A stretch of DNA of 62,856 nucleotides, taken from contig JAJEAU010000011.1 in assembly GCA_022824185.1 (NCBI GenBank), positions 1-62,856 of the forward strand, given 5' to 3'. The stretch's first letter is position 1; each line of letters starts with the position of its first letter. Under the pieces are notes generated by a model. It saw nothing but the letters and a program-made list of their open reading frames with translations. It made no database searches and had not been told where the DNA came from. Of the stretch, positions 1-9,186 are shown in pieces. Source of the stretch: Dehalococcoidia bacterium (GTDB taxonomy: Bacteria; Chloroflexota; Dehalococcoidia; Lucifugimonadales; Lucifugimonadaceae). Made by a program: the position numbers and the translations under genes.

Positions 1-445
1 GAAGCGGACAAGCCGGACAGGCTGCCTCCACTTCGAACCGTCCGACCGATAAGACCGGAAGGGACAAGCAAGGCGATCGCGGCAGGGAGAGACCCGAGCG
101 AGGCCCCCGGCAAAATCAGAAATCCGAAAAATTTCGGAAAATCAAAAAGGGGTCAAAACCCCCGACTAAACGCGTCCGCAACAATCCCCCACTCCAGGGC
201 GCGGAACCGGAGCAAAGCCAACGTCATTCCAGCGCACAACTAGCGTCATTCCGGCGAAGGCCTGAACCCACAGGGGAAGGGCAACGGGGCTCACCTCGGA
301 TCAGATGATCAAACCCACCAACCTGCTGGGACACAAAAAAGTCCTCGCCAAGATGAGGAGGCCGTCCGCGCCGCACTGATGTATATTTGCACCTCAGAAA
401 CCAGCGGCATCGCCAACCAAACCGCCAATCGGAGACTCAACTGAG
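1..445. other. Left-edge spacer without a convincing gene
   Basis: Two forward frames stay open from the window edge (to about 243 and to about 308), but the translations are basic and low in hydrophobic residues and match nothing I recognise, so I do not call a gene; the end of a gene lying outside the window cannot be excluded. Two small hairpins are visible: a 6-bp stem at 124-137 and a 5-bp stem at 149-162. They could be the terminator of a gene off the left edge, but no T-run follows. REP-like repeat units occupy about 222-270. Confidence 0.4.
222..270. repeat. REP-like dispersed repeat, two partial units
   Basis: Two adjacent partial copies of a short repeat with core GTCATTCCGGCGAAGGCC. 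The same core recurs at 1462-1488, in reverse orientation at about 19152-19175, and several times at 60511-60598, always between genes. The right half is partly palindromic (TTCCGGC/GCCGGAA) in the better copies. Confidence 0.6.
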
Positions 446-1456
446 ATGTACGTAGGAACCCAAGTAGCACCACGAAACGACGACGACCTCCGTCAATGGG
501 CCCAACTCGGCGTAAACAACATCTGCGCCGACCCCCGAGAGGGCAACGCACACACGTGGACGCGCGACGACCTCGCAAGCTGGCGAGAACACGTCAACTC
601 GTTCGGCATCGAGCTCGATATGATCCAGCTCCCGCTATCATCCACTCCGATCGAGAAAGCTGAAGCGCCCAGCATCATGCTCGGCATCGACCCCGACCGC
701 GACCGCGAGATCGAAGTCGTAAACACCCTCATCGAGAACTGCGCCGCCGTCGGAATCCCTGCCGTCAAATACAACATGAACCTCATCGGCATCCCAAGAT
801 CAGAGCGCGAACCCGGCCGTGGCGGATCCAGCAACTCCACCATGCGCTTCGACAAGATCGCAGACGACAACGCCCCCGGCATCGCAGGCGAAGTGTCTGA
901 AGACGAGTTCTGGGAGCGCATCGACTACTTCCTCGAACGCGTCGTCCCCGTCGCAACCGAGAACAAAGTGCGATTGGCGTGCCATCCCCACGACCCCTAC
1001 ACGCCGCCCGGTTTCCGAGGCGTTACCCGCGTACTAGGCACTCCCGACGGCCTCAAGAAATTCGTCGCAATGCACGAGAGTCCGTACCACGGCCTCAACT
1101 TCTGCCAAGGCACCGTCACTGAGATGCTCGACGACCCCGGCGAGGAGATCTTCGACATCATCCGCTACTTCGGCTCACGAGAAAAGATCTTCAACGTCCA
1201 CTTCCGCAACATCCGAGGCCACAAACTCGACTTCATGGAAGTCTTCCCCGACGAAGGCTCCATCAACATGTTCGAGTGCGCAAAGGTCTACCAAGAGGTC
1301 GGCTACAAATACATGCTCATGCCCGACCACGTGCCGCAAATCGCCGGCGGAGACCCCCAAGGAACCGCCTTCGCCTTCGTCTACGGATACATCACCGCCC
1401 TCCTCCAAGTCCTAGAAGAACCCCGAAAACAACCCTGGGTAACAAAAGGGCCATAG
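446..1456 (+). CDS. uxuA: Mannonate dehydratase, UxuA type
   Basis: Predicted to dehydrate D-mannonate to 2-keto-3-deoxy-D-gluconate in hexuronate breakdown, in the cytoplasm, with a metal cofactor (known for the UxuA family). The 336-aa protein reads as a TIM barrel of the xylose-isomerase-like superfamily. Likely metal and active-site motifs are ACHPHDP at residues 178-184, NVHFRNI at 250-256 and MPDHVP at 292-297. It is shorter than the roughly 390-aa E. coli enzyme but includes all the core motifs. The ATG start is weakly supported, with GGAGAC about 14 nt upstream. It stands alone, followed by a REP repeat and an unrelated channel gene. A second, non-homologous mannonate dehydratase-like enzyme is encoded at 19197-20501. 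Confidence 0.87.
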   Translation: MYVGTQVAPRNDDDLRQWAQLGVNNICADPREGNAHTWTRDDLASWREHVNSFGIELDMIQLPLSSTPIEKAEAPSIMLGIDPDRDREIEVVNTLIENCAAVGIPAVKYNMNLIGIPRSEREPGRGGSSNSTMRFDKIADDNAPGIAGEVSEDEFWERIDYFLERVVPVATENKVRLACHPHDPYTPPGFRGVTRVLGTPDGLKKFVAMHESPYHGLNFCQGTVTEMLDDPGEEIFDIIRYFGSREKIFNVHFRNIRGHKLDFMEVFPDEGSINMFECAKVYQEVGYKYMLMPDHVPQIAGGDPQGTAFAFVYGYITALLQVLEEPRKQPWVTKGP

Positions 1457-1461
1457 CGACC

Positions 1462-1488
1462 CGTCATTCCGGCGCAGGCCGGAATCCA
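1462..1488. repeat. REP-like dispersed repeat
   Basis: The cleanest copy of the dispersed repeat: GTCATTCCGGCG followed by CAGGCCGGAATCCA. The inner part forms an 8-bp inverted repeat (ATTCCGGC/GCCGGAAT, 1467-1486) around a 4-nt loop. It sits between uxuA and the MscS gene. Confidence 0.7.
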
Positions 1489-1513
1489 CACCCATAAAAA
1501 ACACCGACATTAA

Positions 1514-2662
1514 TTGACCAACTTCGACAACGAGTACACATTAGCCATAATCATCGCCGGCGCCACGATCGCGGTGGCCGTCATCTTGGAGATCGCCCTC
1601 AAGATCGCCAAGAACCGCATTCGCGCCGGCAACGATGACTTCGTCCCAGGCCCGAAATACCTCATCCTCGAGGCCATTGACGGCCCAGCGATCCTCATCA
1701 TCCTCCTCATCGGTGGCACGTACTCCGGATCGCTCGCCCTCGAACACTGGCAATCGACAGGCGGGTTCGACGCCAACATCACCGCTTTAGTCCAGCGAGC
1801 CGGAACCGTCGCCACGATCGCCACCGGCGCATTCCTCGCCACCCGCATCGGCTCCCTCCTCTTCGACTGGTATGCCGCGCACATTGCCACCGCGACGTCG
1901 ACCAGCCTCGATGACCAGCTCATTCCGTCCTTCAAGCGGATGTTGCCCATCCTCATCTACGCCCTCGCCATCCTCTGGTCGCTCGCCGTATTCGAAATCG
2001 AGATCAGCCCGTTGCTCGCCACCCTCGGCATCGGCGGCATCGCCATCGCCCTAGCCGCACAGCCAACTCTCTCCAACTACTTCGCCGGAACCTATGTCAT
2101 CTCAGAAGGCGAAATCCAAGTTGGAGACTTCATCGAAATCGAGGGCGGACCTTCCGGCTTCGTCGAAGACATCTCTTGGCGCAGCACCAAACTCCGATCC
2201 CGTTTCAACAACCTCATCATCATCCCCAACTCCATGATGTCCGACAACATGATCACCAACTACTCCCGCCCTGCGTTGGCCATGAACGTCATCGTCACAG
2301 GCGGCGTCAGCTATTCCTCTGACCTCGAAAAAGTCGAAGAGATCATCATGGAAGTCGCCAACAAGATCGTTGTCGAATCCGACGAAGCCATCACCGAAAC
2401 CGAACCACGAGCAGGATTCAGCACCTTCGGCGACTCCAACATCGACTTCTGGGTCTTCCTCCAAGCCACCGACCGCGCCGGCTCCTTCCAACTGAAAAGC
2501 CAACTAATCAAACAAATCCACCGGCGCTTCAACGAAGAGGGAATAGTAATCAACTACCCTATCCGCCACCTAGTAGTAGACGACGAGCCGGAGGATGAAG
2601 CAGGCGCGGGACGCGAGCCTACACCGCCAGAGCAAATCGTGGAGTTCGTGCGGAAAGGCTAA
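1514..2662 (+). CDS. mscS: Small-conductance mechanosensitive channel, MscS family
   Basis: Membrane channel that releases solutes on hypo-osmotic shock (known for the family). The 382-aa protein has an N-terminal helix (about 7-32), hydrophobic helices near 50-75, 92-118 and 143-160, and then the pore helix GIGGIAIALAAQPTLSNYF at about 172-190. The beta domain follows, with VGDFIEIEG at 203-211 and IIIPNS at 235-240. The C-terminal end is charged. The start is TTG with no obvious Shine-Dalgarno sequence; no ATG lies near the N-terminus, so a slightly different start is possible. It is longer than E. coli MscS because of the additional N-terminal helices. Confidence 0.9.
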   Translation: MTNFDNEYTLAIIIAGATIAVAVILEIALKIAKNRIRAGNDDFVPGPKYLILEAIDGPAILIILLIGGTYSGSLALEHWQSTGGFDANITALVQRAGTVATIATGAFLATRIGSLLFDWYAAHIATATSTSLDDQLIPSFKRMLPILIYALAILWSLAVFEIEISPLLATLGIGGIAIALAAQPTLSNYFAGTYVISEGEIQVGDFIEIEGGPSGFVEDISWRSTKLRSRFNNLIIIPNSMMSDNMITNYSRPALAMNVIVTGGVSYSSDLEKVEEIIMEVANKIVVESDEAITETEPRAGFSTFGDSNIDFWVFLQATDRAGSFQLKSQLIKQIHRRFNEEGIVINYPIRHLVVDDEPEDEAGAGREPTPPEQIVEFVRKG

Positions 2663-2709
2663 ACTAACCGCGTCGATGAAGTTGAGGCGGAGCGATGTAA
2701 GGTTTGCAC

Positions 2710-3159
2710 ATGACTACTCCCGAACTAGACCCAGAAGATGTCCGCGCTCATCTTTTGATGATGCAATCCGTGATCACGCGCATGGACGAGAACCGCCGTG
2801 CTTGCAAAACTTGGGCTTTGACGTTGGTTGCGGCTATATTGGTAGTCATTACCAAATTCGACGCATCGGCGTCAGGTGAATCTTTCGGTCTGCTTGAGAC
2901 GTGGATCGCTGTGGTACCCGCGGCGATATTTTGGGGTTTGGATGCCTATTACTTGGCGTTGGAAAGAGGTTTCAGAGACAGCTACAGCAATTTCGTCCGG
3001 AGGTTTCGGTCAGGCAAGTTGAGCGGGGACGAATTGTTCGAGATAAAGGCGGACGATGCTGGTAGGCGTCACTTTCTTCGCAGTCTGTTTACGATGTCGA
3101 CCTTGCCGTTTTATTCGATGCTCGCGGTTGGCATATTCGTTGCGTGGTTGGTGTCTTAG
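2710..3159 (+). CDS. Small membrane protein of unknown function, first gene of the TIR-containing island
   Basis: The 149-aa protein has hydrophobic segments at about residues 31-47, 59-80 and 127-148 and a charged middle loop. The ATG at 2710 is preceded by TAAGG seven nt upstream, which favours it over the TTG two codons earlier. The pattern (MMQSVITRMDEN, a first helix, then FWGLDAYYLALER) reminds me of a family of short three-helix proteins that I recall near TIR-like genes in other genomes; this is memory, not a search. Codon third positions are less G/C-rich than in the genes on either side, which suggests transfer. It lies upstream of a repeat-rich lipoprotein and a TIR-like gene. Function unknown; a membrane effector or accessory protein of a defence system is one possibility. 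Confidence 0.75.
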   Translation: MTTPELDPEDVRAHLLMMQSVITRMDENRRACKTWALTLVAAILVVITKFDASASGESFGLLETWIAVVPAAIFWGLDAYYLALERGFRDSYSNFVRRFRSGKLSGDELFEIKADDAGRRHFLRSLFTMSTLPFYSMLAVGIFVAWLVS

Positions 3160-3444
3160 GGCGTGTGGACACTGAAATCATTACCAGTCTGAGTTTCGTA
3201 CGTGCGTCGGCCAACGTTCCCAACGCAACTCTGTCCCCGTAGACAGCCTTCTCTTGCATGTATAGTTGTTGCCGACCATCAAGCAGTCGGGGTTCCATCG
3301 GAGCTTTACGACACACATATCCGGCGCGCCAACGCGTTAGCCGCTTTCGGAGTAGGCACACCTTGCGTGTCTCCCCGTTGCGGTGTGTGTCGTCCTGCTT
3401 GATGGTTCAAGTTGAGTCTGCAACGAACCGCCGGGGAGGCCTTC
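3160..3444. other. Island spacer without a supported gene
   Basis: This stretch contains only short overlapping open frames. A minus-strand open frame (about 3089-3361) overlaps the preceding gene and lacks a recognisable domain or ribosome site. It may be the debris of an older gene. No promoter or terminator stands out. Confidence 0.35.
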
Positions 3445-5004
3445 ATGTCCCGCGTCTTGATCATCGTGATGTCGATGTTTCTCGTCGTCGGCTGCACACA
3501 ATCTGATCCGACAGCAACTCCAGCCCCGACTCCCGCGGCGATTCCGTCGCCTACTCCTCTTCCCACAGAAACACCTGCGCCCACCGCTACACCAACTCCT
3601 AATCCGACTGCCACGAGCACTCCGAAACCCATGAACACGCCTAGGGCTACATTGACAAGTACTCCTGCGCACACAGCAACACCGACAAGCACGGCTACTC
3701 CGACATCAACCCCGGCTGCGTCCGCAACGTCGGCTGCCACAGGTATTTCTAGGGAGACTTTCGCGGATCCCAACGCCCCTACCCAGACTCCTTTCGCCAA
3801 GGTATACGAGACTTCCAGAGACCGTCCCGGCAAATTCGGCGCGTGGGTTGCCAGCGGGGATGTCGAAATGCGAATACGTAGCGTGAAGAGAGGTTGGGAA
3901 GATAAGCGGAGCTATTTGTACTTCGAGCCTCGCGACGGTTGCGAATTCATCCACGTCTCGATTGCAGTGCGCAATGTATCGACTCGCAATAGTAATCGGC
4001 TCCGCATCGTGGACGACTATTTTCGGGTCAGAGGGGACGGAGTTACTAGTTTCGGCTTTTCTTGCAATGGCAATTCGTTCACTTTCGGCCCATCTGAGGA
4101 TGATGCGTTCGATCACAGCCTCAAGCCGCAAGACACGGTGGTCGGAAGTTTCATCACTGAAATCCCAAAGGGTGCATACAACCTGCGTTTGGAGTTCGCC
4201 CGAGAATTAAGTTCGCCTGCCCATATGTTCCTGTCTCTTGAGCGTGATCCCAAATCTGGCACGGTCTCGCTCCCGGTCACACCGACGCCTACATCCACGA
4301 TTACCCCGACACCGACGGTTACAAGCACTCCCACGATCACTCCTTCGCCCACTCGCACTCCAACGCCGACTCCAACGCAAACCCCCACTGCTACGCCTAC
4401 GATTTCGCCCACGCCGACGGCTACGAACACTCCCACTATCACGCCTACGCCCATAAATACACCTACACCGACCACCACTCCGACACCTACAGAAACCCCT
4501 ACCCCGACTAACACTCCCACACCCACACCAACGGCAACGCCGACTCTGACGCCAACAGCCATTCCTCAAGTGCATCAAACATCTAGGCAACGCCCTGGCG
4601 CGTTGGGAGCGCAAATAGTCACGGGAAATCTGGGGCTGCGCGTCATTGAAGTGGAGCGTGATTGGAAGGACGGAGGGTACCTATATTTCGAAGCGCATGA
4701 CAACTATCAGTTCATACGGATCAAAATAGAGGCGACGAACCTGGGCCGGTTCGATTCAACCGTGAAGATAGAAGACGACAATTTCCGAGTCAGGGGAACG
4801 GGCGTAAACTCCTACGGGTTCTTCGGCAATGGAAACCCGTTCACTTTCGGACCATCGAGGGACGCGTTCAACGACACGATCAAAGGCGGGGAAAGCGTCA
4901 TCGGCAACTTCATTACCGAAATAAGCGACAGTGCATCCGATCTGGTGCTGGAATTCGGAGCAAGCCTCGACGAACCCGCAACCGCGTTCCTTTCTCTTGA
5001 GTAG
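3445..5004 (+). CDS. Lipoprotein with two tandem DUF4352-like domains on Thr/Pro-rich linkers
   Basis: A 519-aa exported lipoprotein. The N-terminus is a short signal ending in VVGC (Cys17). A Thr/Pro-rich stalk follows (about 20-118), then a beta domain (about 120-265), a second Thr/Pro stalk (270-375) and a second beta domain (376-519). The two domains are clear duplicates: both start TSR.RPG..GA, both contain the FRVRG.GV block, then FGNGN or FSCNGN followed by .FTFGPS, and both end FLSLE. They resemble DUF4352/Ig-like extracytoplasmic domains, though I am not certain of the family. The ATG is chosen because GGGGAGG lies five nt upstream; the longer TTG frame has none. It is the middle gene of the island; a surface or envelope role is inferred. 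Confidence 0.8.
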   Translation: MSRVLIIVMSMFLVVGCTQSDPTATPAPTPAAIPSPTPLPTETPAPTATPTPNPTATSTPKPMNTPRATLTSTPAHTATPTSTATPTSTPAASATSAATGISRETFADPNAPTQTPFAKVYETSRDRPGKFGAWVASGDVEMRIRSVKRGWEDKRSYLYFEPRDGCEFIHVSIAVRNVSTRNSNRLRIVDDYFRVRGDGVTSFGFSCNGNSFTFGPSEDDAFDHSLKPQDTVVGSFITEIPKGAYNLRLEFARELSSPAHMFLSLERDPKSGTVSLPVTPTPTSTITPTPTVTSTPTITPSPTRTPTPTPTQTPTATPTISPTPTATNTPTITPTPINTPTPTTTPTPTETPTPTNTPTPTPTATPTLTPTAIPQVHQTSRQRPGALGAQIVTGNLGLRVIEVERDWKDGGYLYFEAHDNYQFIRIKIEATNLGRFDSTVKIEDDNFRVRGTGVNSYGFFGNGNPFTFGPSRDAFNDTIKGGESVIGNFITEISDSASDLVLEFGASLDEPATAFLSLE

Positions 5005-5010
5005 CGTTAC

Positions 5011-5613
5011 TCAGAATACGTCTACGATTTTGGGGATTTTGGGGCCGCTTTTCCACCCTCTGGAGCACTCGGTTGTCCTGTTTCGCTTGAACTGATCCTT
5101 GCCGATTATAGGGTTGGGCCCTTCTATACGTTGAAACGCCTCGTCAATCCACCTACGGAATCTCCGAGTGACCTGCTTTTTGGGCCAGTTGTAAAGCTTT
5201 GAGTAAGGTTCATCACCCACCAAATTGATCGCCAATTTGGGTGGTAGCAATCTGGGGTTTATTTCTGAGGTACCGTACTGAGGATGGCACTTAAGCAATA
5301 TCCCAACCAGTCCACATCGAGGGTTCTTATTCGTTTTTCGCAGGCTCGAGCCTATCTCCCAATCGACATGTTTACGCTGCCAGGTGCAACACCCAACTAA
5401 GACAACGGTGACTGCGGCATCGGAGATGAAACAGTCGCGGATGATCTGTCTCACTCTGCCGACGGGTAGATTTGCGTCGTCTATATCCTCGTCCTTGACG
5501 GACTTATCAACGATATGCCTATTGAGCAGTTTGGCGAATCGTTCTTTGAACTTCCGGTCCGAATCGCAATCGTGGAAGCTGATGAATACCTTATGCTTGG
5601 GTATCTCCGGCAT
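5011..5613 (-). CDS. TIR-like protein (MTH538/DUF1863, ThsB-like)
   Basis: A 200-aa protein with a flavodoxin-like TIR fold. KVFISFHDCD (8-17) is the first strand, IRDCFISDAAVTVVLVG (58-74) follows, then CTWQRKHVDWEI (76-87) with the acidic residue Glu86. This order is typical of the DUF1863 family that includes ThsB, which makes a cyclic ADP-ribose-type signal in Thoeris antiviral systems (known for that family). The start at 5613 is the first ATG, with AAGGA upstream; a GTG/ATG extension to 5670 would run into decayed aminopeptidase sequence. No ThsA-like SLOG or NADase gene is visible nearby, so the partner, if any, could be the membrane protein at 2710. It converges with the lipoprotein gene (6-nt gap). 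Confidence 0.85.
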   Translation of the reverse strand: MPEIPKHKVFISFHDCDSDRKFKERFAKLLNRHIVDKSVKDEDIDDANLPVGRVRQIIRDCFISDAAVTVVLVGCCTWQRKHVDWEIGSSLRKTNKNPRCGLVGILLKCHPQYGTSEINPRLLPPKLAINLVGDEPYSKLYNWPKKQVTRRFRRWIDEAFQRIEGPNPIIGKDQFKRNRTTECSRGWKSGPKIPKIVDVF

Positions 5614-5649
5614 GGATTGTGCTTCCTTATCGCGTTTCGCCCAAGCAGC

Positions 5650-5724
5650 GCTTAATCCGCCAACAACCACTCCGTCAACGGCCCGATTTCCCGTTGCCTA
5701 GACGCGACGTTCACATCCAGCCAA
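5650..5724 (-). pseudogene. C-terminal remnant of a second M1 aminopeptidase
   Basis: Directly after the PIG-L stop codon the minus strand encodes DWLDVNVASRQREIGPL then TEWLLAD and a stop. The intact aminopeptidase gene at 6580-9168 ends with ERLDVNVAFRQRETAAL then TEWLLKTS. The DNA similarity over about 60 nt is obvious by eye (5667-5722 against 6599-6654). The rest of the gene is absent. It is therefore a duplicated tail left by rearrangement or insertion, and it marks the right border of the island. Confidence 0.8.
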
Positions 5725-6450
5725 TCACAGGGCGAAGACCTCGAAGCTCACGGCGTAGTCGCACCCGAACTCCTCTCCCACGGCATTAGCGGTCATAGTC
5801 AGGAACATCTCTGGGTCGAAGTCCCGACCAAGGCCCTTGATGTAGATGTCGTGCTTCTCCAACGACTCCACTCCTCTGTAGATGTGATCCCCGACGTCCA
5901 CCGCGTGAGTGGCGTTTGGCGAGGCACCGACCAGCACCATCTTGACATCGTTCCACGGTTCCAGTCCGTCTTCGTTCAACTCTTCGAATATCCAGCGATT
6001 CCCTGCGTCTCTGCTTGCATCCAGCGCCGCAAGCCCGACGGCGCGATGGTCTGACTGATTGGTGCCTCCACCGCGGAAGCGCATCTCGAAGTTCATCGTG
6101 ACCACAACGTCCGGCTTGTGCCGCCTGACAGCTCTGGCGATGTCGCGTCTCAGCGGCAATCCGTACTCCACCATTCCATCCGGATAGTCGAGAAACTCCA
6201 CGGTGTCCACTCCGACAACCTTCGCGCTGTCGATCTCCTCTTGAGTACGCACTCTCCGAGTCTCGTCCGGATGCATCGCATCGATACCCGCCTCGCCTCT
6301 CGTCGCTAATAGATACGTGAACTCCTTGCCCTCCGAAGTCCACTTGGAGATGGCGCTGGCCACCCCGTACTCCAGATCGTCGGGATGTGCAACTACAGCC
6401 AATCCCCGTTGCCAGTCCTCGTCCAGCCGTTCGTATCGCAGTTCAGTCAC
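5725..6450 (-). CDS. PIG-L/LmbE-family deacetylase
   Basis: Zinc-dependent deacetylase fold, 241 aa, acting on an N-acetylglucosamine-type or related substrate (family knowledge; the substrate here is unknown). Visible metal residues are AHPDD at 21-25 (His22, Asp24, Asp25) and DHR at 134-136. The RGEAGID segment at 51-57 is also typical. In actinobacteria and bacilli such enzymes serve mycothiol or bacillithiol synthesis, but nothing nearby supports that here. The start is GTG. The gene ends right at the aminopeptidase remnant, so its downstream neighbour was probably lost. Confidence 0.9.
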   Translation of the reverse strand: MTELRYERLDEDWQRGLAVVAHPDDLEYGVASAISKWTSEGKEFTYLLATRGEAGIDAMHPDETRRVRTQEEIDSAKVVGVDTVEFLDYPDGMVEYGLPLRRDIARAVRRHKPDVVVTMNFEMRFRGGGTNQSDHRAVGLAALDASRDAGNRWIFEELNEDGLEPWNDVKMVLVGASPNATHAVDVGDHIYRGVESLEKHDIYIKGLGRDFDPEMFLTMTANAVGEEFGCDYAVSFEVFAL

Positions 6451-6579
6451 GCAGCAGAGCCCCTCTCAACTTGCCTCTTCAAATCAGACTTACGACAAAG
6501 TGTAACGAGAGAACCTCACGCTTCGTCTCGTCTGATCCTAGTCATTCCCGCCGAGCGCGTCTCGCATCCCACGGATGCC

Positions 6580-9168
6580 CTAGCTGGTCTTCAACAACCA
6601 CTCCGTCAACGCCGCAGTCTCCCGCTGCCTGAACGCCACGTTTACATCCAGACGCTCGAAGTACTGCTGCAACGTCAACTCGCCAGTCGGCACTTTGTGC
6701 GTCTCGAAGAAGGCCTTGATGTCCGCTGCCTGCTCCGGCTTCGACAGCGACCGTATCCCTCCGACCATCCGCACGATGCTGTTGTCCGGGTAGACCTCCA
6801 GCATCTCATCCCACTTCGACTTCACGAAATCCCAAGCCAACGGCCCGTGATTTCGGTTCATCAGACAACCCGCAACAAGATACGGCCCATCCTGCGACCG
6901 AATATCCCCGTTCAGACACATATCCAAGGTGTTCCGCATCTCTCCCTCGCCGGGGAATGACGCAAGCGCACCCATATACCGACGTTCCTCCTGAGGAGTA
7001 GCCGCATCCTTGAATCGCCCTACAAACACCTCATAGTCGCTAATCGATCCAACAACTGCCACCGAACTCGTAGCAGCCGAAACCAGATTCGGCTCAACCG
7101 ACTCACCGGCCAGATGCCGATCATGCAACTCGCGCATCCTGGACAACGCATCCGCATCCCGTGCCGTCACCGCCAACGACCGGCTCAACACTCCCCGTAA
7201 CTCAAGATCCCTCGGCGAATCACCCTCACCGGGCGCCCAACCCAGCCTCGACAAACCAGAGCCATAGAGCGACGCCAACCGAGAACGCATCCGCGATCTC
7301 GCCGCATCATCTTCAATGATCCTCTCCAGACTCGCCAAATTACCCGCCAGCAGTGTCCAAACATCGAGGTCATCCTCGCCTGAATACCCCTCAGCCAATC
7401 GGACATAATCGACAGCAGACGAACCACCAGCCAACATCGCCGACCACTGATCATCCGCGATGCTGTACCGCTCGATAGCCTCCATCTCACCCATCACATC
7501 GCTCAACGCTGCCATCAATTCTGGCGAGTAGTTGACACGATAGAACCCGTTGCTACCGGCGTTGGCATTGACCCACTTGGCGTTCTCCAACTCGGCGACC
7601 TCAACATCGTCCTCAGTCATCAGCATCTTCATGCTGCCGATCTCGCCGTTCGCAGCCGCGTACTTGATCCCAACCGGAATCGGCCAGACCGTTTCGTCAG
7701 CCTCACCCGGCGCCTTGTAAAAGAACCGGTTCTGCGTGAAGATCGTCTTGACGCAACCATCGCACTGCTTCACATTCAGGATCGGATAGCCGCGCTGGTA
7801 GATCCAAGCATCCATCGTGCTGCGCACCGGCTCGCCCGTCACCTCCTCGAGCGCGTCCCAGAGGTCGGAGGTCTCGGTGTTGCCGTATTCGTGCTTCTTC
7901 AAATAGTGACGAATGCCATCCCGGAATCGCTCCGCACCGAGATGCTGTTCCAGCATCCTCAACACCGATCCGCCCTTTTCATACGTGAGCAGATCAAACA
8001 TCCCGTCGGCATCAGCCGGGGACTTCACCTCATATTCGATCGGCCGCGTCTTCTGCAGCGAATCGACATCAAAAGCCGCCGAACGCTCAAGGCTGAACTG
8101 ATCCCAACGCCGCCACTCCGGATTGAATGCATCTGTACACAACGCCGCCATAAACGTGGCGAACGCTTCGTTTAGCCAGATCCCGTTCCACCACTCCATA
8201 GTGACAAGATCGCCGAACCACATGTGCGCAAGCTCATGCGCGATCACATCCGCGATCCTAAGCAGTTCCGGCTGCGTTGCCCTCGCCGTATCGACCAGCA
8301 GGATCACCTCCCGGAACGTCACACAACCAAGGTTCTCCATCGCCCCGAACGCAAAATCCGGGATCGCAACAAGGTCCAACTTCTCGCCCGGATAAGGAAT
8401 GCCGTAGTAATCGTTGAAAAAGCTCAACGAAAACGCCCCGGCATCGAGGGCGAACGGCGTGAGATTCCCCTTGCCTATCGGATGGATGATCCTCAACGGC
8501 ACACCATCAACGTCCACCGGGTCGGTAGCCTCAAACGGCCCCACGATGAACGCCACCAGGTACGTCGACATCTTGATCGTGGTGCCGAACTTGACGGTGC
8601 GGAGTGATCCATCTCCCGAAACTTGCTCTGAAATGATCGGACCGTTCGATGCCGCGAACAGATCATTCGGAACCGTCAACGCAATCTCAAACGAAGCCTT
8701 CATCGCCGGCTCGTCGAAACACGGAAAGGCTTGCCGAGCATCTGTACTCTCGAACTGCGTCGTCGCTATCTTGTGCTCAACGCCGGCATCGTCCGTAAAG
8801 GTTGAGATGTAGAAACCGTACAGCTTCCGATTGAGAACGCCATCGAAATCGATCGCCAGAGTGTACGAGCCGACGCCGACCTCGCCACCCAGATCCAACG
8901 TGACGCGTTCCAACTCCTCGTCATACGCGAAATCGCCGATCTCAACATCACTACCGTCACCGACAAGCCGCGCCGACTTGAGATCCATCTCCTTGGCGTT
9001 GAGAACAATCTGAGAAACAGGTTCCGAAACCTCGACCGATATCTCGACGTCCCCGCTAAACGTCTCAGCCTCCAAATCCGGTTTTAGGTGCAGGTTGTAA
9101 TGGCTTGGCACAACCGAACTCGGCAGGCGATAGGGATTGATTTCGTCAGTCAACTCCGAACTTTTCAT
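6580..9168 (-). CDS. pepN: M1-family zinc aminopeptidase (PepN/ERAP type)
   Basis: Cleaves N-terminal residues from peptides in the cytoplasm (family role). The 862-aa protein contains the exopeptidase motif GAMEN at 275-279 and the zinc motif HELAH at 311-315 with the third ligand Glu334 in NEAFATF. The beta-rich N-terminal domain and a helical ERAP1-like C-terminal domain are of normal length. It starts with ATG, with AGGACC upstream, 18 nt after the stop of a small basic-peptide gene, so it may share a transcript with the two-gene module upstream. Its last 20 codons are duplicated at 5650-5724. Confidence 0.95.
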   Translation of the reverse strand: MKSSELTDEINPYRLPSSVVPSHYNLHLKPDLEAETFSGDVEISVEVSEPVSQIVLNAKEMDLKSARLVGDGSDVEIGDFAYDEELERVTLDLGGEVGVGSYTLAIDFDGVLNRKLYGFYISTFTDDAGVEHKIATTQFESTDARQAFPCFDEPAMKASFEIALTVPNDLFAASNGPIISEQVSGDGSLRTVKFGTTIKMSTYLVAFIVGPFEATDPVDVDGVPLRIIHPIGKGNLTPFALDAGAFSLSFFNDYYGIPYPGEKLDLVAIPDFAFGAMENLGCVTFREVILLVDTARATQPELLRIADVIAHELAHMWFGDLVTMEWWNGIWLNEAFATFMAALCTDAFNPEWRRWDQFSLERSAAFDVDSLQKTRPIEYEVKSPADADGMFDLLTYEKGGSVLRMLEQHLGAERFRDGIRHYLKKHEYGNTETSDLWDALEEVTGEPVRSTMDAWIYQRGYPILNVKQCDGCVKTIFTQNRFFYKAPGEADETVWPIPVGIKYAAANGEIGSMKMLMTEDDVEVAELENAKWVNANAGSNGFYRVNYSPELMAALSDVMGEMEAIERYSIADDQWSAMLAGGSSAVDYVRLAEGYSGEDDLDVWTLLAGNLASLERIIEDDAARSRMRSRLASLYGSGLSRLGWAPGEGDSPRDLELRGVLSRSLAVTARDADALSRMRELHDRHLAGESVEPNLVSAATSSVAVVGSISDYEVFVGRFKDAATPQEERRYMGALASFPGEGEMRNTLDMCLNGDIRSQDGPYLVAGCLMNRNHGPLAWDFVKSKWDEMLEVYPDNSIVRMVGGIRSLSKPEQAADIKAFFETHKVPTGELTLQQYFERLDVNVAFRQRETAALTEWLLKTS

Positions 9169-9186
9169 TCGTGGGTCCTGTTGTAC

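Noticed and set aside
1..243. 3' end of a coding gene at the left edge
   Set aside because: Open frame, but basic low-complexity translation and in-frame overlap with REP repeats; no domain.
3600..4560. CRISPR-like periodic repeats
   Set aside because: The periodicity is codon-level Thr/Pro repetition inside a coding gene; there are no constant repeats and spacers of CRISPR size.
4113..4562. Minus-strand open frame rich in Val-Gly repeats
   Set aside because: It is the antisense shadow of the Thr/Pro linker of the lipoprotein gene; no start signal and no independent support.
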